NCBI RefSeq assembly: GCF_001425055.1
Contig: NZ_LMDK01000012.1
Location: forward strand, 690,400 to 754,399
Length of the DNA stretch: 64,000 nucleotides
Origin: Pelomonas sp. Root1237
Lineage (GTDB): Bacteria > Pseudomonadota > Gammaproteobacteria > Burkholderiales > Burkholderiaceae_C
Direction: 5' to 3'
The position numbers and the translations under genes were made by a program. This document shows positions 36,462-45,014 of the stretch, in pieces. Under the pieces are notes generated by a model. It made no database searches and was not told the DNA's origin. It was given only the letters and a program-made list of their open reading frames with translations. Each line of letters opens with the position of its first letter. Within the stretch, counting starts at the first letter, position 1.

Positions 36462-37337
36462 TCAAGCCCGGGGCCGCTTCACCCGGCGAGAACTCAGGCC
36501 CGCCACGAGCGCCGCCAGAGTCAGCGCCAGGCTGGCGGGCTCGGGCAGCCGGCTGTAGAAGGTGTGGTCTGTCACGCCGAAACCTCTGCCCGAGTAGTTG
36601 CTGCCCTGGTAGCCGGTGCTCTCGTCAAAGGTGAAGGCGGTGGTGCTGAAGTAAAGGCCGTCGATGCCCGCGATGCGGCCATTGAGGATGTCCACCGCCT
36701 GGCCCGGCAGGAAGCGGGAGCGCAGCGCCGCGAGCGAGTCGGCACCGCTGTGCGTGTACTCGCCGATGTCGTAGAGCGCGTACATGTGATCGTTTGCGTC
36801 GATGCGGCCATCGCCGCTGGTGTCGAACCAGAAGTCGAGGAAAGGAATTTCCTCGCCGCCGTAAGCCAGGGCCAGGAAATGGAAGATGCTCTGCTGAACG
36901 TATTTGCCGGTGGCCGGGTCCTTGTAGAGCACCTCGAACTTCTGATCGTGCTCGGCGCCGCTCCAGATGTCGTCCGGCCCACCGGCCCCACCGCCTGGGC
37001 CGCCAGGGTTGCCAACGGCGCGGGTGTGGTTGACGACGTCGCAGAGCGTCAGTTTCTTCGCGGCGTCGGGAATTTCGCGCTTGCCGCTTTGCCCGCCCGC
37101 CGCGATTTCTCCGACGTGATCCGAGGCGACGATGGTGCCGCCGTTTCGGCGATCCGTGTAGTTGATGGTGAAGTCCAGCGCCGTGCGGGTGTAGTTGTGC
37201 TCGATCACATAGGCGTTGCGCTGGCTGCAGTCATTGCTGTTGGCCTCGGGGCCGGTGTCGGCCAGCGCGGGCAGCGCAAGAGCCAGAAGCGGCAAGGCAA
37301 CCCACCGATGGCTGCTGCGGGTGTGAGGACAGGGCAT
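36462..37337 (-). CDS. PEP-CTERM sorting-domain protein with EF-hand-like loop
   Basis: A 291-residue exported protein. The signal peptide (WVALPLLALALPALA) is followed by a unique region, a glycine-rich linker (GGPGGGAGG, about 112-120) and a calcium-loop-like DTSGDGRIDAND (172-183), as in dockerins. The C-terminus LPEPASLALTLAALVAGLSS plus RRVKRPRA is a standard PEP-CTERM signal, pointing to exosortase processing and surface or matrix location. The gene starts at CAT 37335-37337, after a GGAG site. A helix-turn-helix gene diverges upstream. Confidence 0.85.
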   Translation of the reverse strand: MPCPHTRSSHRWVALPLLALALPALADTGPEANSNDCSQRNAYVIEHNYTRTALDFTINYTDRRNGGTIVASDHVGEIAAGGQSGKREIPDAAKKLTLCDVVNHTRAVGNPGGPGGGAGGPDDIWSGAEHDQKFEVLYKDPATGKYVQQSIFHFLALAYGGEEIPFLDFWFDTSGDGRIDANDHMYALYDIGEYTHSGADSLAALRSRFLPGQAVDILNGRIAGIDGLYFSTTAFTFDESTGYQGSNYSGRGFGVTDHTFYSRLPEPASLALTLAALVAGLSSRRVKRPRA

Positions 37338-37388
37338 GGTGTGTCTCCTTGGAGGTAGGCACCGATCGCAACGCCTATATTGGCTGTT

Positions 37389-37480
37389 GTCAGAAGGCGT
37401 GCCCTTGCCGGCTGATTCCTCCGGTAGCGAGCATCGAACGTGCCAGTTGCCGACTCCAGACGGAAGCGTCAGAAGGCATG
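37389..37480 (+). repeat. Spaced 13-base direct repeat in a divergent promoter region
   Basis: GTCAGAAGGCGTG (37389-37401) and GTCAGAAGGCATG (37468-37480) match at 12 of 13 positions. Both lie in the 177-base gap between the PEP-CTERM gene and the helix-turn-helix gene. They could be regulator sites, but two copies may be chance. Confidence 0.4.
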
Positions 37481-37514
37481 TCGCACGCCGGCGGCCATGC
37501 CCGGGAGGTATTTC

Positions 37515-37961
37515 ATGACCCAACTGCCCGACGCGGCGCTCGATGCGCTGCGGCAGATGTTGCGAATCGGATCCGATCGATCGGCCCAGGAGCAGGCGCT
37601 GCACCGTCTGCATTGCGTTTGCCTGGTGGCCTGCGGGCGCAGCTGCTCGGAGGTTGCGGCATGGTTTGGCGACAGCCCCCGCAGCCTGCAGCGCTGGGTT
37701 CGGCATTTTCACGGAGTCACCGTCATGCTGGTGGCAGAGCGTGCGCCGGGACGGCCGCCGCGGCTGACCGGTGTGAAGTCGCTGGAAGTGGCTGCAGAGC
37801 TCCGTACGTCGCCCAGTGGCTGCGGTTACGCCAAAGGGCGATGGGATGGGAAGCTGCTGCAACAGCATCTGCGGGAGCATCACGGCGTCTGCCTGAGCTT
37901 GCGCCAGTGCCAGCGCACCTTGCACGATGTCTTGGCAAAGCCAGCGCCCCCGAGCGCCTGA
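37515..37961 (+). CDS. Lone helix-turn-helix protein of IS630-transposase type
   Basis: A 148-residue protein. The N-terminal half has a homeodomain-like helix-turn-helix (CSEVAAWFGDSPRSLQRWVR); the second half resembles a winged helix found at the N-terminus of IS630-family transposases (LQQHLREHHGVCLSLRQCQRTL). There is no DDE catalytic domain, and no such sequence follows in the next 170 bases. It may be a domesticated transposase fragment used as a regulator, or a remnant. GGGAGG before the ATG supports expression. Confidence 0.65.
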   Translation: MTQLPDAALDALRQMLRIGSDRSAQEQALHRLHCVCLVACGRSCSEVAAWFGDSPRSLQRWVRHFHGVTVMLVAERAPGRPPRLTGVKSLEVAAELRTSPSGCGYAKGRWDGKLLQQHLREHHGVCLSLRQCQRTLHDVLAKPAPPSA

Positions 37962-38135
37962 CATTGCGTCAATGTTCTGTCGTGTCCGGCGCCCACCGGG
38001 AGGTCGTGGCCTTGGCGCTCGACTTCGACTGTAAAGAACATCGACAGGGCAGCGCGTCGCATCCAGCGCCTGGCCTGTCGGCGCATGGTCCGGTGATGCG
38101 TTATGCGAGGATCGAATTCAAAGGGATGGTTTGAG

Positions 38136-38756
38136 ATGCGGCGAGTGAGTTCGTGCTTGGGGTTGGCGATTGGCCTTGCGCTGCTGCCTTTTGGCGCTGG
38201 CGCGCAGCAGGTCTGGAAGTGCGAGCTGAACGGTCAGGTGCGCTTCAGCGACAAGCCCTGCCCGGGCAGCGGCCAGCCGGTAGCCGAGCGCAGCCTGCAG
38301 CCCAATGTCGTCGAGAGCCTCAAGCCGGAGTTGATCCGCGCCACCATGGGAGCAGCGTCCGCGGCTTCGGCGCCCATCGCGACGGCGGGCAATGCCTGCC
38401 CCGGTGACGGCGAGATTCGTGGCATGGAAGTCCGCGCCAATTCGACGACGCTGGGCGATGCGGAACGCCAGTTCCTGCAGGACGAGGTGCGCCGCGTGCG
38501 CCAGTGCCGTGCAGGGCAGGGGCGCTATCGCGAGGCCGACTGGGCCATCAGCCGCGAGGCCCAGGCGGCGCAGACGCAGCTGAGCGATCGCGCCCGCTAT
38601 GACGCGCGCCTTCGCGCCGAGGCGATGCACAGTGCGGCCGACCCCGACGAGGGTGACCGCATCAACCGCCGCCGCATCGCCGAGGAGAAGATGCAGCGTC
38701 GCCAGCAGCAGCGACTGCAAAGAATTCAAAACCCCGCCTCCGCGCCGGCTTCCTAG
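38136..38756 (+). CDS. DUF4124 exported protein, copy 1
   Basis: A 206-residue secreted protein. The signal peptide ends at residue 23 (GAGA/QQVW). The DUF4124 core QVWKCELNGQVRFSDKPC has a conserved cysteine pair (Cys29, Cys42). A charged, helical C-terminal half follows (DEVRRVRQCRAGQGRYREAD). Function unknown; family members are periplasmic. It is followed by a shorter paralogue on the same strand, and both end in QNPAS-type tails. Confidence 0.8.
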   Translation: MRRVSSCLGLAIGLALLPFGAGAQQVWKCELNGQVRFSDKPCPGSGQPVAERSLQPNVVESLKPELIRATMGAASAASAPIATAGNACPGDGEIRGMEVRANSTTLGDAERQFLQDEVRRVRQCRAGQGRYREADWAISREAQAAQTQLSDRARYDARLRAEAMHSAADPDEGDRINRRRIAEEKMQRRQQQRLQRIQNPASAPAS

Positions 38757-38835
38757 CGCTCACCCGTGGGGGCACGGCGTTTGCCGATGGTCTGCGCGCA
38801 GTCGGCGCGCTGCCGGGGCTGCGTGGAGATCCACG

Positions 38836-39240
38836 ATGAAGCGCTTGGCTGCAGGGTTGGGAATGTGTCTGGCAATGTGGCTGACATGCGGCGGTGCTTG
38901 GGCGCAGCAGGTCTGGCGGTGTGAAGTGGACGGGCAGGTGCGCTACACCGACCAGCCCTGCGAGAAGAGTGGTGTGCCCCTGCCGGCGCGCAACCTGCAA
39001 CCGAATGGGGTGGAGATCCCCAGCCCCGCCGCCTCGGCAGCGTCCGACGTGCCGGCTTCGGCGCGCCCCGCCGAAAACGCCGCCAGCCAGCCACCGCTGG
39101 CGCCGCCGCCTCGCCGTGTTGCTAGGGCGCGTGGCGCGCGCGGGCCGCAGTTCGCGATGCAGGGGCTGATGCAGACCGATTTCGTGCAGCGGGGCTATGT
39201 GCCGAGGCGTCAGAATCCGGCGTCCTCGCCGACTCCCTAG
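38836..39240 (+). CDS. DUF4124 exported protein, copy 2
   Basis: A 134-residue secreted protein with the signal peptide ending at residue 23. Its core QVWRCEVDGQVRYTDQPC aligns residue for residue with copy 1, and the cysteines fall at the same positions (29 and 42). LQPN after the core and a C-terminal QNPASSPTP also match, while the middle is an alanine/proline-rich linker. It is clearly a tandem duplicate that has lost the charged helical region. Confidence 0.8.
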   Translation: MKRLAAGLGMCLAMWLTCGGAWAQQVWRCEVDGQVRYTDQPCEKSGVPLPARNLQPNGVEIPSPAASAASDVPASARPAENAASQPPLAPPPRRVARARGARGPQFAMQGLMQTDFVQRGYVPRRQNPASSPTP

Positions 39241-39246
39241 CCCTGC

Positions 39247-39969
39247 ATGCCCACGGCCGCCGCCGACCCATCGCCCCCCCGTTCCGATCGCCTCGACGCC
39301 CTGCGCGGCCTGGCCATCGTCTGGATGGCCGCGTTCCACTTCGGTTTCGACCTGAACCACTTCGGCTGGATCCGCCAGGACTACTACCGCGACCCGGTCT
39401 GGACCTGGCAGCGCATCTGCATCGTCAGCCTCTTCCTGTTCTGCGCCGGCGGCGGCCAGGCCCTTGCGGTGCTGGCGGGGCAGGGCGCTGGCCGCTTCTG
39501 GAAGCGTTGGAGCCAGGTAGCTGGCTGCGCGGCGTTGGTCTCGCTGGGCTCGTGGTTCATGTTCCCCAACAGCTGGATCAGCTTTGGCGTGCTGCATGGC
39601 ATCGCGGTGATGTTGCTGCTGCTGCGGATGGGCCTGAGCCGGTTGCCGAACGCGGTGCTGCTGGTGCTGGCCGCGCTGGCCGTTGCGGCGCCACGGCTGG
39701 TGCAACTGCCCTTTTTCGACACGCGCTGGACCAACTGGGTCGGCCTCGTCACCCACAAGCCCATCACCGAGGACTATGTGCCGGTGCTGCCGTGGCTGGG
39801 CGTCATGCTGCTCGGCTTTGTCGTCACGCGTGCCTGGCCCGGCCTCTGGACCGGCAGCGCGCCGCGGCCGCTGGCTGTGCTGGGGCGCTGGTCGTTGAGT
39901 TTTTATATGGTCCATCAGCCGATGTTGATCGGCGTGCTGATGGTTGTTCAAGTGCTGAAAGGATCGTGA
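39247..39969 (+). CDS. DUF1624 (heparan-alpha-glucosaminide acetyltransferase-like) membrane protein
   Basis: A 240-residue inner-membrane protein with about seven helices. The family signature is RLDALRGLAIVWMAAFHFGFDLNHF, with His37 the likely catalytic residue, and LGRWSLSFYMVHQP near the end. Relatives acetylate sugars using cytosolic acetyl-CoA. It overlaps the polysaccharide deacetylase gene by one base (TGATG), so an acetylation/deacetylation pair acting on an envelope glycan is possible. The start is six bases after the preceding stop codon. Confidence 0.8.
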   Translation: MPTAAADPSPPRSDRLDALRGLAIVWMAAFHFGFDLNHFGWIRQDYYRDPVWTWQRICIVSLFLFCAGGGQALAVLAGQGAGRFWKRWSQVAGCAALVSLGSWFMFPNSWISFGVLHGIAVMLLLLRMGLSRLPNAVLLVLAALAVAAPRLVQLPFFDTRWTNWVGLVTHKPITEDYVPVLPWLGVMLLGFVVTRAWPGLWTGSAPRPLAVLGRWSLSFYMVHQPMLIGVLMVVQVLKGS

Positions 39970-40760
39970 TGCGGGCACTGCTTCTGGCCGCCGCTGGCCT
40001 GCTGATGAGCTGGACAGTCCAGGCGGCGCCCTTCGTGTGGCCGAACGGCGCGCAGGCGGCCGTCAGCCTGGGCTATGACGACGCGCTGGACAGCCAGCTC
40101 GATCATGTCGTGCCGGCGCTGAACAAGCGCGGCCTGAGGGCGAGTTTCTACATTCCCATCAACGGGCCGACGCTGCCCGGCCGGCAGAACGAATGGAAGG
40201 CCGCCGCCGCGGCGGGCCACGAGCTCGGCAACCACAGCCTCTTTCACGGCTGCTCGGCCAAAGGCCCCGGCCGCGAGTGGGTGCAGCCGCAGCGCGACCT
40301 GGAGCGCCAGATGCCGGCCCAGGTGCAGGAGCAGGTCATCGCCGCCAACACCTGGCTGCAAGCGCTGGACGGCAAGGCCCGCCGCACGTTCACGCCCCCG
40401 TGCCTGGACATGCAGGCCGGCGGCCAGGATTTCGTCGCGGCACTGAAGCCGCATTTCGTCGCCTACCGGGCTGCCGGCCCGGCCATGGCTACCGATGCTG
40501 CCGCGCTCGACCCCTATGCCATGCCGGTCTATTTCGTCGAGGGCTGGAGCGGCGAGCAACTGATCGCCCTGGTCGAAAAGGCGGCGGCCCAGCATGCGCT
40601 GGTGTCGCTGCTCTTTCACGGCGTGGGTGCAGAACACCTGAGCGTCACGCGTCAAGCGCATGACCAGTTGCTGGACCATCTGGCCAAGAACAAGGCGCGC
40701 TTCTGGACTGACAGCTTTGTGAACGTCATGGAGAACGCGAGGAAGCAGGCCGGCCGCTGA
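39969..40760 (+). CDS. Polysaccharide deacetylase (NodB-like)
   Basis: A 263-residue exported enzyme with a signal peptide ending at VQA/AP. The NodB fold motifs are present: SLGYDDALD with Asp37-Asp38, the metal-binding ELGNHSLFH (His89, His93) and a late LLFHGVG. It removes acetyl groups from a glycan in the periplasm. The overlap with the DUF1624 gene suggests a shared substrate. It is followed by rlmB after 15 bases. Confidence 0.85.
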   Translation: MRALLLAAAGLLMSWTVQAAPFVWPNGAQAAVSLGYDDALDSQLDHVVPALNKRGLRASFYIPINGPTLPGRQNEWKAAAAAGHELGNHSLFHGCSAKGPGREWVQPQRDLERQMPAQVQEQVIAANTWLQALDGKARRTFTPPCLDMQAGGQDFVAALKPHFVAYRAAGPAMATDAAALDPYAMPVYFVEGWSGEQLIALVEKAAAQHALVSLLFHGVGAEHLSVTRQAHDQLLDHLAKNKARFWTDSFVNVMENARKQAGR

Positions 40761-40775
40761 ACCGACAATGCGGCC

Positions 40776-41513
40776 ATGAGCTCCCCCAAGTCCGTCCTGT
40801 TCGGCTTCCACGCCGTCACCGTCCGCCTCAAGACCCATCCGGCCTCGGTCGCCGAGGTCCATTTCGACCCGTCCCGGCGCGACCAGCGCATGCGCGCCTT
40901 CGTCGAGCGTGCCAAGGAGGCCGGCGCCAAGCTGGTGGAGAGCAACGACGAGCGTCTGAGCCAGATCGCCGGCAGCCCGCGCCACCAGGGCGTCGTGGCC
41001 CGGGTGCAGGCGCTGGCCCAGCTCCATTCGTTGGACGATGTGCTGGACGCGGTGGAAGGCCCGCCGCTGGTGCTGGTGCTGGACGGCGTGACCGACCCGC
41101 ACAACCTCGGTGCCTGCCTGCGCGTGGCCGATGGCGCTGGCGCCCATGCCGTCGTCGCCCCCAAGGACCGCGCCGTAGGCCTGAACGCCACGGTGGCCAA
41201 GGTGGCCAGCGGCGCGGCCGAGACCGTGCCCTATCTGATGGTCACCAACCTGGCACGGACCTTGAATGAGCTGAAGGAACGCGACATCTGGGTGGTCGGC
41301 ACGTCTGACCAGGCCGAGCGCTCCATCTACGACCTGGACCTGAAGCGCCCGGTGGCCTTCGTGCTGGGCGCCGAGGGCGAGGGTATGCGCCAGCTGACGG
41401 CCAAGACCTGCGACGAACTGGTGCGCATCCCGATGGCCGGCGCCGTCGAAAGCCTGAACGTGTCGGTAGCGTCCGGGGTTTGCCTCTACGAGGCTCTGCG
41501 TCAACGTCGATAA
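40776..41513 (+). CDS. rlmB: 23S rRNA (guanosine-2'-O)-methyltransferase
   Basis: A 245-residue SPOUT methyltransferase that modifies G2251 of 23S rRNA. The N-terminal substrate-binding domain begins [14 protein letters not shown]. The catalytic knot has [33 protein letters not shown] and [25 protein letters not shown]. Length is standard for RlmB. Confidence 0.93.
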   Translation: MSSPKSVLFGFHAVTVRLKTHPASVAEVHFDPSRRDQRMRAFVERAKEAGAKLVESNDERLSQIAGSPRHQGVVARVQALAQLHSLDDVLDAVEGPPLVLVLDGVTDPHNLGACLRVADGAGAHAVVAPKDRAVGLNATVAKVASGAAETVPYLMVTNLARTLNELKERDIWVVGTSDQAERSIYDLDLKRPVAFVLGAEGEGMRQLTAKTCDELVRIPMAGAVESLNVSVASGVCLYEALRQRR

Positions 41514-41529
41514 TTCTGACTATTCAGAA
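41514..41529. promoter_or_regulatory. Small inverted repeat in the rlmB-upp gap
   Basis: TTCTGA-CTAT-TCAGAA is a 6-bp stem with a four-base loop, 17 bases before the upp start and followed by AAAAAAT. It overlaps a GATAAT box (41509-41514). It lacks a U tract in the plus direction, so it is not a clear terminator. Confidence 0.35.
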
Positions 41530-41546
41530 AAAATAGGAAGCCCGCC

Positions 41547-42179
41547 ATGGCCGTCATCGAAGTCAAGCACCCCCTCGTCAAGCACAAGATCGGCCTGATG
41601 CGCGAGGTCGACATCTCGACGAAGAAGTTCCGCGAGCTGACCGGCGAGGTGGCGCGGCTGCTCTGCTACGAGGCGACGGCCGACTTCCCGCTGGAGAAGA
41701 CGACGATCAACTGCTGGAGCGGCCCCGCCGAGATCGACCAGATCGCGGGCCGCAAGGTCACCGTCGTGCCCATCCTGCGCGCCGGCCTGGGCATGCTGGA
41801 CGGTGTGCTGGACATCCTGCCCAACGCCAAGGTCTCGGTCGTGGGCCTGGCGCGCGATCACGAGACGCTCAAGCCGGTGAACTATTTCGACAAGTTCGTG
41901 GGCAACCTCGACGCCCGCACGGCGCTGATCATCGACCCCATGCTGGCCACGGCCGGCAGCATGATCGCCACCGTCGACCTGCTGAAGGCCCGCGGCTGCA
42001 AGGACGTGCGCGCCCTGGTGCTGGTGGCCGCCCCCGAGGGCGTGAAGGCCCTGCAAGCGGCCCATCCCGATGTGCGGTGCTGGACGGCGGCCATCGACAG
42101 TCACCTGAACGATGTCGGATACATCATCCCGGGCCTGGGCGACGCGGGCGACAAGATCTTCGGGACCACGCAGGGCTGA
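41547..42179 (+). CDS. upp: Uracil phosphoribosyltransferase
   Basis: A 210-residue pyrimidine salvage enzyme that makes UMP from uracil and PRPP. The PRPP-binding loop is [14 protein letters not shown], and the uracil-binding C-terminal segment is [23 protein letters not shown] before the ATG is a good ribosome-binding site. The gene is convergent with the aminotransferase, with three bases between stops. Confidence 0.95.
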   Translation: MAVIEVKHPLVKHKIGLMREVDISTKKFRELTGEVARLLCYEATADFPLEKTTINCWSGPAEIDQIAGRKVTVVPILRAGLGMLDGVLDILPNAKVSVVGLARDHETLKPVNYFDKFVGNLDARTALIIDPMLATAGSMIATVDLLKARGCKDVRALVLVAAPEGVKALQAAHPDVRCWTAAIDSHLNDVGYIIPGLGDAGDKIFGTTQG

Positions 42180-42182
42180 ACC

Positions 42183-43364
42183 TCAACCCAGCACCTCGCG
42201 CAGCGCCCGGCGCAGCAGCGCCAGCCCCTCGTCCATCTCGGCCGCGCTGATGTTCAGCGCCGGCATCAGTCGAATGAGGTGAGGGCGGGGCGCATTGAGC
42301 AGCAGCCCTACCGGCTCCAGCGCCTGGGCGGCCGCCACCACCTCGCCCGCGACGTCTGACGGCAGCACCAGAGCCCGCAGCAGGCCGAGGCCCCGTTCGC
42401 CCACCAGGCCGTGATCGTGCGCGACGGCCTGCAGCCCGGCGGACAACTGCGCCGCACGCTCGCGCACACCGGCCAGGAACTCCTCGCGGCAGACCTCGTT
42501 GACCACGGCAAGCCCCACCGCCGCCATCAGCGGGTTGCCGCAGAAGGTGCCGCCCTGGTCGCCGGGCAGGAAGCAGTTGAACGCCTCCTTGCACAGCAAT
42601 GCCGCCAGCGGCACGCCGCCACCCAGGCCCTTGGCCAGCGTCATCACGTCGGGCTCGATGCCGAAGTGCTCGTAGGCGAAGGCATGCCCGCAGCGACCGA
42701 TGCCGGTCTGCACCTCGTCGGCGATCAGCAGCACGCCGCGTTCGGCCGTCAGCGCGCGCAGCTCGCGCACGAAGCCCGGGTCGGCCACGACGACGCCCGC
42801 CTCGCCCTGCACGAATTCGATCATCACGGCCGCCGTGAGTGGCGTTATTGCGCGCTCCACCGAAGCGATGTCGTTGAGCCGCGCCTTCACGAAGCCGCCG
42901 GGCATGGGCGGGTAGATCTCGCCCCAGCCCGGCTTGCCCGAAGCGCTCATCATCGCCAGCGTGCGGCCGTGGAAAGCCTGCTCGAAGCCGATGATCTCGT
43001 TGGCGCCGCTGCGCATGCTGCTGCCCCAGCGCCGCGCGAGCTTCACCGCGCCCTCGTTGGCCTCGGCGCCCGAGCTGGCGAGGAAGACACGGTCGAAGCA
43101 GCTTGAATCCACGAGGCGCCCGGCCAGGTCCAGCAGCGGGCGGTTGTAGTAGGCGGGGCTCGGGTTCAGCAGCCGCTGCGACTGCGCCAGCAGGGCCTGC
43201 GTGATGAGAGCCGGGCTGTGGCCCAGGCTGTTGACGGCCCAGCCCTGCACGAGGTCGAGGTGGCGCTTGCCGCCCTCGTCGGTCAGCCAGGCGCCCTGGC
43301 CCGAGACGAAAACCGTGTCGGGGCGGCGGGTGATGGTGATGAGGTCGTGTCCGGGGTCGGTCAT
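42183..43364 (-). CDS. argD: Acetylornithine/ornithine-type class III aminotransferase
   Basis: A 393-residue PLP enzyme of the ArgD group. Key motifs are FLASSGAEANEGAVKLARRW, LIADEVQTGIGR and LAKGLGGGVPLAALL, whose lysine forms the Schiff base. ArgD converts N-acetylglutamate semialdehyde to N-acetylornithine in arginine synthesis; other class III aminotransferases look alike, so the symbol is provisional. ATGs at 43385 and 43421 are alternative starts. The gene diverges from the FtrA-like regulator. Confidence 0.85.
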   Translation of the reverse strand: MTDPGHDLITITRRPDTVFVSGQGAWLTDEGGKRHLDLVQGWAVNSLGHSPALITQALLAQSQRLLNPSPAYYNRPLLDLAGRLVDSSCFDRVFLASSGAEANEGAVKLARRWGSSMRSGANEIIGFEQAFHGRTLAMMSASGKPGWGEIYPPMPGGFVKARLNDIASVERAITPLTAAVMIEFVQGEAGVVVADPGFVRELRALTAERGVLLIADEVQTGIGRCGHAFAYEHFGIEPDVMTLAKGLGGGVPLAALLCKEAFNCFLPGDQGGTFCGNPLMAAVGLAVVNEVCREEFLAGVRERAAQLSAGLQAVAHDHGLVGERGLGLLRALVLPSDVAGEVVAAAQALEPVGLLLNAPRPHLIRLMPALNISAAEMDEGLALLRRALREVLG

Positions 43365-43456
43365 GGTGGGTGCTTCGTGGTCCATGGCCACAGTTTGTGT
43401 GGGTTGGCCCATGGCCGCCATGACGCAGTTCCCACCTTTCCTGCCATCATGTCGGC

Positions 43457-44434
43457 ATGACCTGCCGCATCGCCTTCGTGCTCTTCCCGGGCTTCCAGCA
43501 GTTCGACCTGGCCGGGCCTATGGCGGTGTTCGAGCTCGCCCGCCTGACGCGGCCGGGCAGCTACGACTGGCGGCTGGTGGCGAGTGCGCCGCCTGCCGTG
43601 CACAGTTCGGCCGGCGTGGCCTGGCCGGTGCAGGGGCTGCCGCGCCATCTGGGAGATCTCGACCTGGTCATGGTGATCGGCGGCGATGGCGTGGACGCCG
43701 CCTGCCGCGACGGCCGCCTCATTGCCTGGCTGCGCAGGGCCAGCAAATCGGGCGCGCGCGTCGCCAGCATCTGCAGCGGCAGCCTCGTGCTGGCCGCCGC
43801 CGGCCTGCTGGATGAGCGCACGGCCACGACGCATTGGTCACGCAGCCGGCAGTTCGCCACAGACTTTCCCGCCGTGCGCCTGCAGCCCGACCGCATCTAC
43901 GTCCGCGAGCCCGCAGTCCGCCAGCTTGGCTTGCCGGAACTCTGGACGAGCGCCGGCATGACCGCCGGCATCGACCTCTGCCTGGCACTGCTGGCCCACG
44001 ATCATGGCGAAGACCTCGCGCGGGAGGCCGCACGCCAGCTCGTCGTGGAGCGGCGGCGGCCCGGCGGGCAGTCGCAGTTCTCGCCGCTGCTGGACCTGCA
44101 GCGCCCCGACGGCCGTTTCGGCGCGCTGCTGGACGAGGTGCGGCGCGACCTGAAGCGCGATCACCGCGTGGACGAGTTGGCCGCCAGGGCCTGCATGAGC
44201 CCACGGCATTTCGCGCGCTGTTTTCACGCCGAGACGGGCGCCACGCCCGCGCAGGCGGTCGAGCAACTGCGCGTGGAAGCGGCGCGCGCGGCGTTGGAGG
44301 GCGGATCGACGTCGGTGCTGCGGGTGGCGCTGGAATGCGGCTTCGGCAGTACCGAGCGCATGCGGCGCGCCTTCCTGCGGCTGCTGGGCCGCCCGCCGGC
44401 GGCGTTTCGGCCGGGTGGCGTCGGCGCAGGGTGA
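43457..44434 (+). CDS. GlxA/FtrA-family transcriptional regulator (DJ-1 plus AraC domains)
   Basis: A 325-residue regulator. Residues about 1-190 form a DJ-1/PfpI-like domain (LFPGFQQFDLAGPMAVFE, SICSGSLVLAAAGLLDE with the elbow Cys). Residues about 220-320 hold the AraC helix-turn-helix (LAARACMSPRHFARCFHAET, then ALECGFGSTERMRRAFLR). The group includes FtrA, GlxA and ArgR-like activators for amino-acid or betaine catabolism. It lies opposite the aminotransferase, with 92 bases between starts. Confidence 0.88.
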   Translation: MTCRIAFVLFPGFQQFDLAGPMAVFELARLTRPGSYDWRLVASAPPAVHSSAGVAWPVQGLPRHLGDLDLVMVIGGDGVDAACRDGRLIAWLRRASKSGARVASICSGSLVLAAAGLLDERTATTHWSRSRQFATDFPAVRLQPDRIYVREPAVRQLGLPELWTSAGMTAGIDLCLALLAHDHGEDLAREAARQLVVERRRPGGQSQFSPLLDLQRPDGRFGALLDEVRRDLKRDHRVDELAARACMSPRHFARCFHAETGATPAQAVEQLRVEAARAALEGGSTSVLRVALECGFGSTERMRRAFLRLLGRPPAAFRPGGVGAG

Positions 44435-44545
44435 ACTTTCACCAACGCGGGGTTGATCCCCGCGGTCGCTGCCTTGCGTCAGTACAGGCAGGCAAGCCAT
44501 CTCGGCGAGCCATCGACCTGATCCAACGGACTCAAGGAGCCCATC

Positions 44546-45010
44546 ATGGCCACGCTTTCCACCCCCACCATCACCCTCGGCGCCGTCAATGGCAGCAAGC
44601 GCGACGTGACCGTCGCCGGCACGATGACCTTCGACGCGAGCGATGTCGGCCGCACTTATCGGCTGGAGATCGAGCTTTTTGGCGAAGACCTCGCCGGCGA
44701 CCATCTGCCCTCCGGCGACGGCGGTGCCGACGACCTGATCAGCACCTTCACCTGGCTGGCCGGCGGCCTGCTGCTGCGCCCCTACAAGGCCGTCTCGGTG
44801 CTGGCCGCGGGCAGCGTCAACTACTCCGAGAAGCGCGCCATCGACACCGCCAAGCTCGACGAGGACGCCGGCACCGAGATCGTCGGCTGGGCCGACATCC
44901 ACACGCCCATCATCATGCCGCGCTCCGACGAGGTCTATGCGCAGGTGACGCTGGGCATGTCCCCCGTCAGCAAGCGCTCCGTGACCACGCAGGCGGGCCT
45001 GGGCGTCTGA
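44546..45010 (+). CDS. Uncharacterised 154-residue protein
   Basis: I do not recognise this protein. It has no signal peptide or membrane helix and reads as all-beta (TPTITLGAVNGSKRDVTVAG, EIELFGEDLAGD, EVYAQVTLGMSP). The FGEDLAGD and GGADDLISTF segments are acidic and could bind calcium, but no standard loop is present. AAGGAG before the ATG supports translation. It stands alone between the FtrA-like gene and convergent transporter genes. Confidence 0.6.
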   Translation: MATLSTPTITLGAVNGSKRDVTVAGTMTFDASDVGRTYRLEIELFGEDLAGDHLPSGDGGADDLISTFTWLAGGLLLRPYKAVSVLAAGSVNYSEKRAIDTAKLDEDAGTEIVGWADIHTPIIMPRSDEVYAQVTLGMSPVSKRSVTTQAGLGV

Positions 45011-45014
45011 GAAC

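Noticed and set aside
35313-37358. A 681-codon plus-strand frame across the HtrA-like and PEP-CTERM genes
   Set aside because: It spans two genes with intact catalytic or sorting motifs on the other strand.
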